Position numbers and translations under genes: made by a program
Shown: positions 1 through 8,334 of the stretch, piece after piece
How the letters are laid out: every line of letters begins with the position of its first letter
Position numbering within the stretch: position 1 is the stretch's first letter
From: Thalassobacter stenotrophicus
GTDB taxonomy: Bacteria > Pseudomonadota > Alphaproteobacteria > Rhodobacterales > Rhodobacteraceae
Reading direction: 5' to 3'
DNA: 64,000 nt
Assembly: GCF_001458315.1 (NCBI RefSeq)
Contig: NZ_CYRX01000033.1
Span: 186,001 to 250,000, forward strand
Notes under the pieces: model-generated
What the model saw: the letters and a program-made list of their open reading frames with translations, nothing else
Databases searched by the model: none
What the model was told of the DNA's origin: nothing

Positions 1-57
1 CCAAGGGCCACCTCGCCCGATGATCTGAGCAAGATGGTCGAATATTACGCGGCCTGA
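1..57 (+). CDS. C-terminal end of an unidentified protein (partial)
   Basis: The frame is open from the left edge and ends at a TGA at 55-57, giving an 18-residue tail that ends in MVEYYAA. Its last bases overlap the end of the convergent reductase gene on the other strand. The fragment is too short to assign a family. It is listed because no stop precedes it and the tail has ordinary codon use for this genome. Confidence 0.4.
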   Translation, partial: PRATSPDDLSKMVEYYAA

Positions 58-1034
58 AGCCCGTCACGCCCATGGGGTTCCATCCAGTCGATCTGTGCAT
101 TGATCGGAAGGATGCGGTTTGGGTTAATCGTGTCGTGACTATAGTGGTAGTGGCGTACGATATGCTCCATTCCGACGGTCTCTGCGACGCCGGGCACTTG
201 GTACAATTCCCGCGTATAGGCCCACAGGTTGGGGTAATCGACCAGCCGCTTGTGATTGCATTTGAAATGCAGGTGATAGACCGGATCAAACCGTACAAGG
301 GTGGTGAACAGGCGCCAGTCTGCCTCAGTGATTTGATCGCCCGCAAGATAGCGGCGGGTGCCGAGCAGGGCCTCCATCTCATCGAGAGCGGCGAACAAGG
401 TCGTGACGGCATTGTCGTAGGCCCCTTGGGTCGTGGCAAAACCTGATTTGTAGACGCCGTTGTTGATCGGCTCATAGACGCGCTCATTGATCTGATCGAT
501 CTCGGAGCGCAGGGCCATCGGATAGAAATCGAGCGTGTTACCCGTGATTTCGTTAAACGCCGTGTTGAACATGCGAATGATCTCAGAGGATTCGTTGCTC
601 ACGATGGTTTGGCGCTGTTTGTCCCATAGGATCGGTACGGTTACGCGGCCCGACACGCCGGGGTCCGCGCGGGTATAGATGTCACGCGCAAAGGGCAGCC
701 CATACAGCGTGTCGCCGGTTGCACCATCATCGTCAGTTTCAAACGTCCAACCGTCGGACAACATGTCGGGATGCACCACTGAAATGTCGATGAGATCAGT
801 CAAACCCTTGAGTTTGCGAAAGATCAGCGTGCGGTGCGCCCATGGGCACGCAAGGGAGACATAGAGGTGATAGCGGCCCGCTTCGGCTTTAAATCCGCCT
901 TCACCCGTCGGGCCCGCGCTGCCATCTGCGGTGATCCAATTGCGGAACCCGGCCGTTGAGCGGACGAACTTTCCGCCCGTGGATTTCGTGTCGTACCAAG
1001 TGTCATGCCAGACGCCGTCAACCAATTGGCCCAT
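45..1034 (-). CDS. yqjG: Glutathionyl-hydroquinone reductase (YqjG/Ecm4-type glutathione transferase)
   Basis: This cytosolic Xi-class glutathione transferase reduces glutathionyl-hydroquinones to hydroquinones using glutathione. The 329-residue length is typical. The thioredoxin-like domain has the catalytic Cys in CPWAHR at residues 63-68, and an all-alpha C-terminal domain follows. The N-terminal block with GVWHDTWY and the later NHKRLVDYPNLWAY segment are characteristic of the family and separate it from ordinary GSTs. An AAAAGGAG ribosome site lies just upstream of the ATG. The gene stands alone and converges on the unidentified partial gene at the left edge. Confidence 0.92.
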   Translation of the reverse strand: MGQLVDGVWHDTWYDTKSTGGKFVRSTAGFRNWITADGSAGPTGEGGFKAEAGRYHLYVSLACPWAHRTLIFRKLKGLTDLIDISVVHPDMLSDGWTFETDDDGATGDTLYGLPFARDIYTRADPGVSGRVTVPILWDKQRQTIVSNESSEIIRMFNTAFNEITGNTLDFYPMALRSEIDQINERVYEPINNGVYKSGFATTQGAYDNAVTTLFAALDEMEALLGTRRYLAGDQITEADWRLFTTLVRFDPVYHLHFKCNHKRLVDYPNLWAYTRELYQVPGVAETVGMEHIVRHYHYSHDTINPNRILPINAQIDWMEPHGRDGLQAA

Positions 1035-1306
1035 CGTTCATCTCCTTTTGTTGTGTTCCGAATAGACCGCTTGCATTCGCGCATCTAGGTCGCGTTCAGC
1101 GCAGGGCCTGCGCGCATACGCACAAACTGGGGGAAAATGAGGCCAAAACCGGCTTTGAATCCCCTTGCGCCCTTGTCACCCGCAGGCTAGGCAGTGGCAG
1201 ACGACGCCTCGTTTCGGGGCCGGACAGGTGGATCACGGGCCCCGCCGACCCAGACAGGGGGCGGACCGCGACATCGTCATCCCGGCCACGGCAGCGGGGC
1301 ATGCGA

Positions 1307-1537
1307 ATGATGGAGCGTGCCTTGAGACCTGTTCTTTTCCTTATCCTCTCTGCTTTTGCGGGACCGGCTGCGGCGCACCCTGGTCATATCGCGGACCTTG
1401 CTGGCCATGACCATTGGGTTGCGGGTGCTGCGATTGGTGCGGCGATCGGTGCTGCGATCTGGGGGCACCTAAAGGGCAAAAAGGCCGAGGCCAAAGACGA
1501 AGAGCCCGAAGATACCGCCGAGGAGGCCACCGCATGA
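1307..1537 (+). CDS. Small secreted or membrane-anchored His-containing protein (DUF6732-like), first gene of the cobalamin operon
   Basis: A 76-residue protein with a signal-like N-terminus (LRPVLFLILSAFAGPAAA), then HPGH and GHDHW, a small Gly/Ala hydrophobic stretch, and an acidic/lysine-rich tail. ATG codons at 1301, 1307 and 1310 are all possible; 1307 sits 7 bases after GCGGGG. The stop overlaps the cbiX start as ATGA, so the two are probably co-translated. The His-rich mature N-terminus next to a cobaltochelatase suggests cobalt binding at the membrane or periplasm, but this is inference. I recall similar small proteins beside cobalamin genes in Rhodobacteraceae; the family name is from memory. 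Confidence 0.6.
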   Translation: MMERALRPVLFLILSAFAGPAAAHPGHIADLAGHDHWVAGAAIGAAIGAAIWGHLKGKKAEAKDEEPEDTAEEATA

Positions 1538-2745
1538 GCACCACTTCTCCCCAGAAAACCGGCGTCATGATTTGTGGGCACGGTTCGCGCTCGCAGTCGG
1601 CGGTGGATGAATTCGCGACACTGGCCGAAAAGCTGCCCGCCCACCTGCCCGCTGAGTGGGAGGTTGACTATGGCTATCTTGAGTTCGCCAACCCCGTCAT
1701 TCGTGACGGTCTTGATGCTCTGCGGGCCAAAGGCTGCACGCGGATTTTGGCGGTGCCGGGTATGTTGTTCGCAGCGATGCATGCCAAAAATGACATCCCC
1801 ACTGTTCTGAACACATATGCCCAGAAAAACGGGCTACAGGTCAGCTATGGCCGTGAGCTGGGCGTAGACCCCAAGATGGTGTCCGCGGCGGCCGCCCGCA
1901 TTCGCGAAGTCGCGGGTGATGGTCCTTATCATGACACCTGTCTGGTGGTTATTGGCCGCGGCGCAAGCGATCCTGACGCCAATGGCAACGTCGCCAAAAT
2001 CGCCCGGCTTTTGCACGAAGGCCTTGGCTTTGGCTGGTGTGAGGTTGGCTATTCCGGCGTGACGTTCCCGCTGGTGGAACCTTGCCTGCAACACGCGGCC
2101 AAGCTGGGTTACAAGCGGATCGTCGTGTTCCCGTACTTCCTGTTCTCGGGCATTTTGATCGACCGGATCTATGGCTTCACCGATCAAGTCGCGGCACAGC
2201 ACCCCGAGATTGAATTCCTCAAGGCCGGTTATTTGGGCGATCACGTGGACGTTCTGCGCACCTTTGCTGAGCGTGTGATTGAACAAGATAGCGCGACCCC
2301 ACCCCCTAACTGTGGGCTTTGCGCCTACCGTGAGCAGGTGCTTGCGTTGGAGGATGGCCGCCACCACCACATCAAGGCCGAAGACCGCCAGCACCCCGCG
2401 TTTGGTGCGGTCCCGCCGTCCACTTGTGTGATGTGCAAATACCGCACCGCCGTGCTGGGTTTTGAGGCTGAGGTGGGGGCTGTCCAAGAAAGCCATCACC
2501 ACCATGTTGAAGGTCAGGGGGCCAATGCGCCCGGTTCAAACGTGGCGGATTGCAAGCTGTGCGATACGTTCTGCACGGGCATGTGCCGGTTGGAAATGCA
2601 GGATGCGCACGCGCATCACCACCATCATGACCACGGACATGGACATGCTCATAACCATGACCACGGGCATCACCATCACGCGGAATACCCGCACGCCAAG
2701 CACCCTCATGGGCCCGAAAGCGCGCGCAAACGGGTTAAGTCCTAA
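1534..2745 (+). CDS. cbiX: Sirohydrochlorin cobaltochelatase CbiX, long form with Cys/His-rich tail
   Basis: CbiX inserts cobalt into sirohydrochlorin, the early-cobalt entry into B12. The start is the ATG overlapping the previous stop, giving 403 residues. Residues 10 to about 250 are the two chelatase half-domains, with the catalytic-type His in ICGHGSR (about residue 16) and PYFLFSG in the second half. The tail is unusual. Two similar units, each a CxxCxYR..VL..E..HHH pattern, start near residues 260 and 298. They are followed by CKLCDTFCTGMC and then a run of more than twenty His residues with Asp and Gly. Long CbiX proteins such as that of Bacillus megaterium are known to carry a His-rich region and an Fe-S motif, so a metal-storage or redox tail is plausible. 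Confidence 0.93.
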   Translation: MSTTSPQKTGVMICGHGSRSQSAVDEFATLAEKLPAHLPAEWEVDYGYLEFANPVIRDGLDALRAKGCTRILAVPGMLFAAMHAKNDIPTVLNTYAQKNGLQVSYGRELGVDPKMVSAAAARIREVAGDGPYHDTCLVVIGRGASDPDANGNVAKIARLLHEGLGFGWCEVGYSGVTFPLVEPCLQHAAKLGYKRIVVFPYFLFSGILIDRIYGFTDQVAAQHPEIEFLKAGYLGDHVDVLRTFAERVIEQDSATPPPNCGLCAYREQVLALEDGRHHHIKAEDRQHPAFGAVPPSTCVMCKYRTAVLGFEAEVGAVQESHHHHVEGQGANAPGSNVADCKLCDTFCTGMCRLEMQDAHAHHHHHDHGHGHAHNHDHGHHHHAEYPHAKHPHGPESARKRVKS

Positions 2746-2808
2746 CTCCGAACACGCGCCTGATTATCTGCGTCCCGTCCGGCTCAACCGCTCCGAGAGG
2801 ATTTCGCC

Positions 2809-3447
2809 CTGCGTCCCTACGAAAAAGACCCGAAGGCCATCTATGCGGCCAGCTTTGCCACCGTTCAGGCCGAGGCCAATCTGGACCGGTTCGATAGTGG
2901 TATGCAGGCGCTGGTCACGCGGCTGATCCATGCGTGTGGCATGGTTGAGGTTGCCGACCGCATCGCGCATTCCCCAGGTGCCTATTTGGCCGGGCACCGT
3001 GCTTTGGCGAATGGCGCGCCGGTTCTGTGCGATTGTGAAATGGTCGGTGCAGGCATTATCCGCCGGTATCTGCCCGCGCAGAATGAGGTCATCGTGACGC
3101 TGAATGATCCTAGCGTGCCGGACCGAGCGGCCGCGATCGGCAACACGCGATCTGCTGCCGCGGTTGAGTTGTGGGCCGACCATCTGGAGGGCGCTGTTGT
3201 CGCAATCGGCAATGCGCCCACGGCTCTGTTTCACTTGCTTGAACTGTTGGATCAAGGCGCGCCCAAGCCTGCCGTGATCCTCGGGTTTCCGGTGGGGTTT
3301 GTCGGCGCGGCGGAATCCAAGGCCGAATTGGCGGAACGGCCCCGGGGCTGTGACTTTGTGGCTCTGCGTGGGCGGCGGGGTGGTTCGGCGACTGCCAGCG
3401 CGGCCGTGAATGCCTTGGCCGCTGGGCTGCCGGAACTCAACGCATGA
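2809..3447 (+). CDS. cobH: Precorrin-8X methylmutase CobH/CbiC, probable CTG start
   Basis: This enzyme migrates the C-11 methyl group to C-12 to make hydrogenobyrinate. The conserved N-terminal RPYEKDPKAIYAASF and later RLIHACGM and DCEMVGAG identify the family. The family N-terminus is encoded only if translation starts at CTG 2809. The frame closes at TGA 2761-2763, and between there and ATG 2902 there is no in-frame ATG, GTG or TTG. GAGAGGA at 2795-2801 is spaced 7 bases before the CTG, as expected of a ribosome site. Length from CTG is 212 residues, normal for CobH; from ATG 2902 it would lose about 30 conserved residues. The stop overlaps the cobL start. Confidence 0.9.
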   Translation: MRPYEKDPKAIYAASFATVQAEANLDRFDSGMQALVTRLIHACGMVEVADRIAHSPGAYLAGHRALANGAPVLCDCEMVGAGIIRRYLPAQNEVIVTLNDPSVPDRAAAIGNTRSAAAVELWADHLEGAVVAIGNAPTALFHLLELLDQGAPKPAVILGFPVGFVGAAESKAELAERPRGCDFVALRGRRGGSATASAAVNALAAGLPELNA

Positions 3448-4664
3448 GCGGGCACGTCGAAACGTCCGCACCTTGGTTGCATATCGTTGGCATCGGTGAG
3501 GACGGTCTGGACGGGCTGACCCCCGCCACACGCGCCGTGGTTGAGGCCGCAGAAATCCTGATCGGCGGGGATCGTCACCACGCCCTCGCACAGACGACTA
3601 CGGCCAAGCGCTATGCATGGCCCAGCCCGTTTGATGCCCTGATTGATCTGTTAAAACAGCACGCAAACCAGCGTGTTGTTGTTCTTGCGACAGGAGATCC
3701 GCTGTGGTTTTCGGTCGGGGCGCGGATTGGCCGCTCAATCCCTGCAGAGCAGATCACGTACCACCCGCAACTGTCCGCGTTTCAGCTAGCAAGTGCGCGC
3801 ATGGGCTGGTCGATGGCCGATGTAGAGACGTTGACCGTTCATGGCCGCCCTGTTGAGCAGATGATCGCGTTTATTCAACCCGATCAGCGGCTGATCATTC
3901 TGACCACCGGGGCCGCGACGCCGGGCCAGATCGCGCAGTTCCTGACGGAACGCGGATTTGGCGACAGCCCGATGACTGTTTTGGCCAATATGGGCGGCGA
4001 AAAAGAGCAGCGTTTTGACGGGATTGCGCGGGAATGGTCCCATGAAGTGCCGCCGTTCAACACCCTCTGTGTCGATTGCCGCGCGGCCCCTGATGCTGCC
4101 CTTTTGCCGCGTGTGCCGGGCCTGTCGGACGACATGTTCCAGCACGACGGCACCATGACAAAACAAGAAGTGCGCGCCATTACACTGGCTAAGCTGATGC
4201 CGATGCGCGGCGCGCTGTTGTGGGATGTCGGGACGGGCTGCGGGTCCGTCGCGGTGGAATGGATGCGGGCGGCGCGCTACGCCCGCGCTATCGGGATTGA
4301 GCCACGTGCGGACCGCCGCGCCATGGCTGCTGCGAATGCATTATCGCTTGGGGTGCCCAAGTTGGAGCTGATTGATGGACAGGTTCCCGAGGCGCTGAAT
4401 GGGTTGGAAAAACCTGATGCCGTGTTCATCGGTGGGGGCCTGTCGCCCGAGACATTCGCTGCTGCCTTCGCCGCGCTGCGGCCCTTGGGTCGGTTGGTCG
4501 CGAACGCCGTGACGCTGGAATCTGAGGCGACGCTGGTCGATCTGCACAAAACCCACGGGGGGCAATTGGTTAAGCTCTCCGTTAACCGCGCTGAACCCGT
4601 GGGCCGCCTGACAGGCTGGCGCCCACTGATGCCGGTCACGCAATGGAGCTTGGTAAAGAGATGA
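3444..4664 (+). CDS. cobL: Precorrin-6Y C5,15-methyltransferase (decarboxylating) CobL
   Basis: CobL methylates precorrin-6B at C5 and C15 and decarboxylates the C12 acetate side chain. The 406 residues are the CbiE-CbiT fusion of the aerobic pathway. The CbiE-type tetrapyrrole methylase occupies roughly residues 10-215 (HIVGIGEDGLDGL, then LATGDPLWFS). The CbiT-type domain covers about 235-400, with a SAM-binding VGTGCGSVAVEW near residues 260-271. The ATG overlaps the cobH stop (ATGA), and its own stop overlaps the cobI start, so the genes are tightly coupled. Confidence 0.95.
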   Translation: MSGHVETSAPWLHIVGIGEDGLDGLTPATRAVVEAAEILIGGDRHHALAQTTTAKRYAWPSPFDALIDLLKQHANQRVVVLATGDPLWFSVGARIGRSIPAEQITYHPQLSAFQLASARMGWSMADVETLTVHGRPVEQMIAFIQPDQRLIILTTGAATPGQIAQFLTERGFGDSPMTVLANMGGEKEQRFDGIAREWSHEVPPFNTLCVDCRAAPDAALLPRVPGLSDDMFQHDGTMTKQEVRAITLAKLMPMRGALLWDVGTGCGSVAVEWMRAARYARAIGIEPRADRRAMAAANALSLGVPKLELIDGQVPEALNGLEKPDAVFIGGGLSPETFAAAFAALRPLGRLVANAVTLESEATLVDLHKTHGGQLVKLSVNRAEPVGRLTGWRPLMPVTQWSLVKR

Positions 4665-5362
4665 CGGGACGATTTATTGGTGTGGGCCTGGGTCCGGGTG
4701 ACCCCGGGCTCATCACGCGCAAGGCTGCGCAATTGATTGAATCGGCTCACGTGATTGCCTACCCAACGCTCGCAGGGGGCGACAGTTTTGCGCGCAGCAT
4801 TGCTGCCGATTTTATCCGTGCAGAGGCCCGCGAAATCCGTATGGATGTGCCGATGACCCCGGCCCGTGCCCCGGCTCAAGCAGCCTATGACCAAGGAGCC
4901 GCCGAAATCGCGGCCGCCCTTGATGCGGGTCAGGATGTCGTATGCCTGTGTGAGGGGGATCCGTTCTTTTACGGTTCTTTCATGTATCTGTATGCGCGGC
5001 TCAGTATTAAGTATGACACCGAAATTGTCCCCGGTGTGACCTCGGTCACGGCCTGTGCAGCCCGCGCGGCGATGCCGCTGGTGGCGCGCAACGAAGTGAT
5101 GACTGTCCTGCCCGGCCCCCTGCCAGAGGCAGAGTTGCGCGCCCATCTTGAGGCCGCAGACACGCTGGTCATCATGAAGGTCGGCCGCCACCTGCCCAAG
5201 CTACGCGCGCTGCTGGACGAGGCGGGCCTGACGGACAACGCCACCTATGTGGAACGCGCGACGCTTGGGGCTGAGGTTATCCTGCCCCTTGCGCAAGCGC
5301 CGGAAACTGCACCCTATTTCTCCATGATCCTGATCGCGAAAGGCGCCGACCCATGGCTCTAG
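4661..5362 (+). CDS. cobI: Precorrin-2 C20-methyltransferase CobI
   Basis: CobI methylates C20 of precorrin-2, the first dedicated ring-contraction step. The ATG at 4661 overlaps the cobL stop and has AAAGAG just before it; an ATG at 4643 would add six residues without a better ribosome site. The 233 residues fit the family. IGVGLGPGDPGLITRKA is at the N-terminus, CEGDPFFYGSFMYL mid-protein and VPGVTSVTACAARA next, all hallmarks of the class III SAM-dependent tetrapyrrole methylases. The last 10 bases overlap the next gene. Confidence 0.95.
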   Translation: MTGRFIGVGLGPGDPGLITRKAAQLIESAHVIAYPTLAGGDSFARSIAADFIRAEAREIRMDVPMTPARAPAQAAYDQGAAEIAAALDAGQDVVCLCEGDPFFYGSFMYLYARLSIKYDTEIVPGVTSVTACAARAAMPLVARNEVMTVLPGPLPEAELRAHLEAADTLVIMKVGRHLPKLRALLDEAGLTDNATYVERATLGAEVILPLAQAPETAPYFSMILIAKGADPWL

Positions 5363-7170
5363 ATCCCATTGTCCTGTGCCTGAACCGGGCCGGCGAACCC
5401 ACGGCACATCTTATTGCGCAGGCGCTTGGCGCGCCAGTGCATGGCCGCGAAACCCGCGTCGATCAAGCCGACGTGTTTTTTGCGAACGCGTTGGATCATA
5501 TCCGCACGTTGTTTGCAGCAGGCACGCCCGTGATTGGCGTATGTGCCAGCGGCATTTTGATCCGCGCTGTGGCGCCCTTGTTGGTCGATAAATCTATTGA
5601 TCCGCCGCTCCTGAGCGTATCGGACGATGGGGCAATCGTGATCCCTCTGCTTGGGGGGCACCGGGGTGCGAACCGCCTTGCCGCAACCATTGGGGATGCC
5701 ATAGGCGCCACCGCAGCCGTCACAACAGCTGGTGATGTCGCCCTTGGGGTGGCTCTTGATGCGCCGCCCGTGGGCTATTGCCTCGCCAACCCCGAGGACG
5801 CCAAAACCGCCATGGCCGCGTTGTTGTCTGGTGATGGAGCAACCTGCCTTGGCGCGCCGTTGTTCGATTTGCCAAAGGGCACTGCGGCCACCATCGAAGT
5901 CACCGAAAAGCCCGCCGAAACTGGGCCAGAGCGGTTGGTTTACCACCCGCAGACTTTTGCATTGGGTGTGGGCTGTGCCCGTGATGCGGACCCAGCCGAA
6001 TTGTGGGACAACGTTCAAGCCGCGATGGCCGAGGCGGACATTGCGCCGGGTGCAATCGCTTCGGTCAACACACTTGACCTAAAGGCTGATGAGCCGGCAA
6101 TGAACCAGCTTGCCGAGCGTTTGGGTGTCCCGCTTCGGGTTTATTCTGCCGCTGAGTTGGAGGCTGAGGCCCCCCGTCTGGCCAACCCTTCGGACGTCGT
6201 ATTCGCCGAAGTGGGCTGCCACGGCGTGTCCGAGGGCGCGGCCCTCGCAGCGGCCCCCGATGGCGCGCTTGCGGTTGCCAAGCGCAAGACCGCCAACACG
6301 ACCTGCGCACTGGTCCGTAACCCTGTGCCCATCACTGAACACGCAGGCCGCTCGCGTGGGCGGCTGTCGATCGTAGGGATCGGTCCGGGGCAAGCCACAT
6401 GGCGCACGCCCGAGGTATCAAAACTAGTGGCCGACGCCGAAGAACTGGTGGGCTACGGCCTTTATATCGATCTTCTGGGTCCGCTCGGCTATGGCAAGGC
6501 TCGCAGTGATTTCCCGCTCGGCGGTGAAGAAGCGCGTTGCCGTTATGCTCTGGAAAAGGCCGCCGAGGGGCGCAACGTGGCACTGGTGTGTTCGGGGGAT
6601 GCGGGCATCTATGCCATGGGCGCGCTGGTGTTTGAATTGCTCGACCGGGGTGCAGATGAACTGGGCGTAAGCGACGCGGCCAAGCGGGTGGATATCGTCT
6701 GCTCACCCGGTGTGTCGGCCCTGCAAGGGGCTGCGGCCCGTGCCGGTGCCCCGCTGGGGCATGATTTCTGCGCGATTTCGCTCAGCGATCTGCTGACCCC
6801 GCGTGAAGACATTATCAAACGTCTGCACGCAGCGGCTGAGGGCGATTTTGTCATCGCCTTTTACAACCCCGTGTCGCAACGCCGTCGGACTCTGTTGGCC
6901 GAGGCGCGCGATATCCTGTTGCAGCACCGCCCACCGGAAACGCCCGTTATGCTGGCCAGTTCACTTGGTCGTCCCGAGGAATACATCCGCTACCGCCGCC
7001 TTGATGCCCTTGAGGTAGACGAGGTCGATATGTTGACTGTTGTTCTCATCGGCTCCAGCCACTCAAAGCTGGCGCATTTGGGCGAGGGGCCGCGCATGTA
7101 CACGCCACGTGGCTATGCGCGTAAAATCGATGGCGATTTGGCGCAGGCGGCCAAAGAGGGTCAGGGGTGA
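5353..7170 (+). CDS. cobJ: CbiG-CobJ fusion: cobalt-precorrin-5A-hydrolase-like domain plus precorrin-3B C17-methyltransferase
   Basis: A 605-residue two-part protein. Residues 1 to about 330 resemble CbiG/CobE: an N-terminal region with VIGVCASGILIR and LLGGHRGANRLA, and a C-terminal part with LGVGCARDA and EVGCHGVSEGAA. From about residue 335 a complete CobJ follows, starting RLSIVGIGPGQATWRTPE, with CSGDAGIYAMGALVFEL and FYNPVSQRRR; it methylates C17 and contracts the ring. The CbiG region may aid removal of the C20 fragment or stay as a scaffold; its activity here is not established. The start lies inside the cobI end, implying coupled translation. Confidence 0.93.
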   Translation: MALDPIVLCLNRAGEPTAHLIAQALGAPVHGRETRVDQADVFFANALDHIRTLFAAGTPVIGVCASGILIRAVAPLLVDKSIDPPLLSVSDDGAIVIPLLGGHRGANRLAATIGDAIGATAAVTTAGDVALGVALDAPPVGYCLANPEDAKTAMAALLSGDGATCLGAPLFDLPKGTAATIEVTEKPAETGPERLVYHPQTFALGVGCARDADPAELWDNVQAAMAEADIAPGAIASVNTLDLKADEPAMNQLAERLGVPLRVYSAAELEAEAPRLANPSDVVFAEVGCHGVSEGAALAAAPDGALAVAKRKTANTTCALVRNPVPITEHAGRSRGRLSIVGIGPGQATWRTPEVSKLVADAEELVGYGLYIDLLGPLGYGKARSDFPLGGEEARCRYALEKAAEGRNVALVCSGDAGIYAMGALVFELLDRGADELGVSDAAKRVDIVCSPGVSALQGAAARAGAPLGHDFCAISLSDLLTPREDIIKRLHAAAEGDFVIAFYNPVSQRRRTLLAEARDILLQHRPPETPVMLASSLGRPEEYIRYRRLDALEVDEVDMLTVVLIGSSHSKLAHLGEGPRMYTPRGYARKIDGDLAQAAKEGQG

Positions 7171-7252
7171 GCGCGCGCGCTCTCCCATACCGGTACGAAA
7201 CTGTTTGGGCCGCGCTTTGTCGTGCCGCCTTTCCTTCGCAAGGAACACTACT

Positions 7253-8020
7253 ATGACTGTCTATTTCATTGGCGCAGGCCCTGGCGACCCCGAGCTGCTA
7301 ACGCTCAAGGCGCAACGTTTGATCCGGGCCTGTCCGGTCTGCCTCTACGCGGGTTCACTTGTGCCTGAGCAGGTCGTGGCAGAGGCGCCAGAGGGCGCGC
7401 GGGTGTTGGACACCGCCTCGATGACGCTGGACGAAACCCACGCAGAGATTGTTGCGGCCCATGGCCAAGGCCAAGACGTGGCGCGTGTGCACTCCGGTGA
7501 TCCATCGCTTTATGGTGCGATCGCAGAGCAAATTCGTCGCCTAAAGGCTGATGGCATTGACTACCAAGTGGTGCCCGGTGTGCCCGCCTACGCCGCGGCC
7601 GCGGCCGCCTTGGGACAAGAGCTGACAATCCCTGAGGTTGCTCAGTCGATCATCCTGACGCGGGTGAGCATGAAGTCCACCTCTATGCCGCCCAACGAGA
7701 CGTTGGAAAACTTTGCGCGCACGGGGGCGACGCTGGCGATCCATCTAGGCATCCGGAACCTGCGGGAGATTGAGCGCGTTTTGACCCCGCATTACGGCGC
7801 AGATTGTCCCGTGGTTGTGGCATACCGTGTTGGCTGGCCAGATCAGATGTTTGTAAAGGGCACGATCTCGGACATTCAGCCCAAGATACGCGCCGCCAAG
7901 ATAACGCGCACCGCACTGATTCTGGTCGGTCCAGCCCTGCGGGAGGTCCAAGATTTCCGCGATAGCGCGCTTTATGACCCGGCGATGCCCCATGTTCTCA
8001 GGCCAAAAGCGCGCGCCTGA
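7253..8020 (+). CDS. cobM: Precorrin-4 C11-methyltransferase CobM
   Basis: CobM methylates precorrin-4 at C11. The ATG at 7253 follows AAGGAA and begins TVYFIGAGPGDPELLTLKA, the standard N-terminus, giving 255 residues. Further hallmarks are CLYAGSLVP, VHSGDPSLYGAI, PGVPAYAAAAA and the C-terminal ILVGPAL. A gap of about 80 bases after cobJ is the only sizeable break in the operon. This is the last recognisable B12 gene here; cobG or cobZ, cobK, cobF and the adenosylation genes are not in the window. Confidence 0.95.
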   Translation: MTVYFIGAGPGDPELLTLKAQRLIRACPVCLYAGSLVPEQVVAEAPEGARVLDTASMTLDETHAEIVAAHGQGQDVARVHSGDPSLYGAIAEQIRRLKADGIDYQVVPGVPAYAAAAAALGQELTIPEVAQSIILTRVSMKSTSMPPNETLENFARTGATLAIHLGIRNLREIERVLTPHYGADCPVVVAYRVGWPDQMFVKGTISDIQPKIRAAKITRTALILVGPALREVQDFRDSALYDPAMPHVLRPKARA

Positions 8021-8094
8021 GGTTTTTCTGCGGGTATTAAACCCGCCCTTAACGAATGGCGTGCCACGGTGGTGTTCATAAGAGAGGACCAACC

Positions 8095-8334
8095 ATGAGC
8101 ACGCTTATTCAAGACCATTCAAATGTTCACGTCCGTGTGGGGGATGCGTCCCTGCCGGTTTATGCGCTTACTGAAAACGGTCTGGATATGGATATAAAGG
8201 ACGCCCCGCTTTTGCGGGGTTTTGTTTTGGTTTTCGACGGTGAGCAGTTGTTGTCAGAGGCCTATATCGATGCGGTCGATGAAGCGCGCGGCTTTCTGAG
8301 ATACGTTTTTGGGCGTGATACCGCCCGCACCTAA
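8095..8334 (+). CDS. Small conserved-looking protein of unknown function
   Basis: A 79-residue acidic protein with ALTENGLDMDIKD, then a hydrophobic beta-like FVLVFDG and an amphipathic C-terminus ending GFLRYVFGRDTART. No family is recognised. The start is well supported by AGAGAGGA placed 6 bases upstream of the ATG. The gene follows cobM by 74 bases and its last 4 bases overlap the end of the convergent dipeptidase gene. A terminator-like hairpin with a T-rich tail lies inside the coding sequence at 8204-8230. Function unknown. Confidence 0.55.
   Translation: MSTLIQDHSNVHVRVGDASLPVYALTENGLDMDIKDAPLLRGFVLVFDGEQLLSEAYIDAVDEARGFLRYVFGRDTART
8204..8230 (+). terminator. Intrinsic-terminator-like hairpin inside a coding sequence
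   Basis: CCCCGC (8204-8209), a TTTT loop, GCGGGG (8214-8219), then TTTTGTTTT. It has the full form of a Rho-independent terminator and sits about 185 bases after cobM, yet lies within the small gene at 8095-8334. It may end the cobalamin operon transcript, partly or fully. Confidence 0.55.

Noticed and set aside
1035-1306. Possible cobalamin riboswitch before the cobalamin operon
   Set aside because: The stretch has some GC hairpins and a GGCAGTGGC, but on neither strand could the conserved B12-box (AGCCAGGAGACCTGCC type) or the CCCCGCAACTGT core be found. No gene is supported here either.
2764-3591. 275-residue frame antisense to cobH and cobL
   Set aside because: Arg/Gln-rich composition typical of a shadow of a GC-rich gene; no domain recognised.
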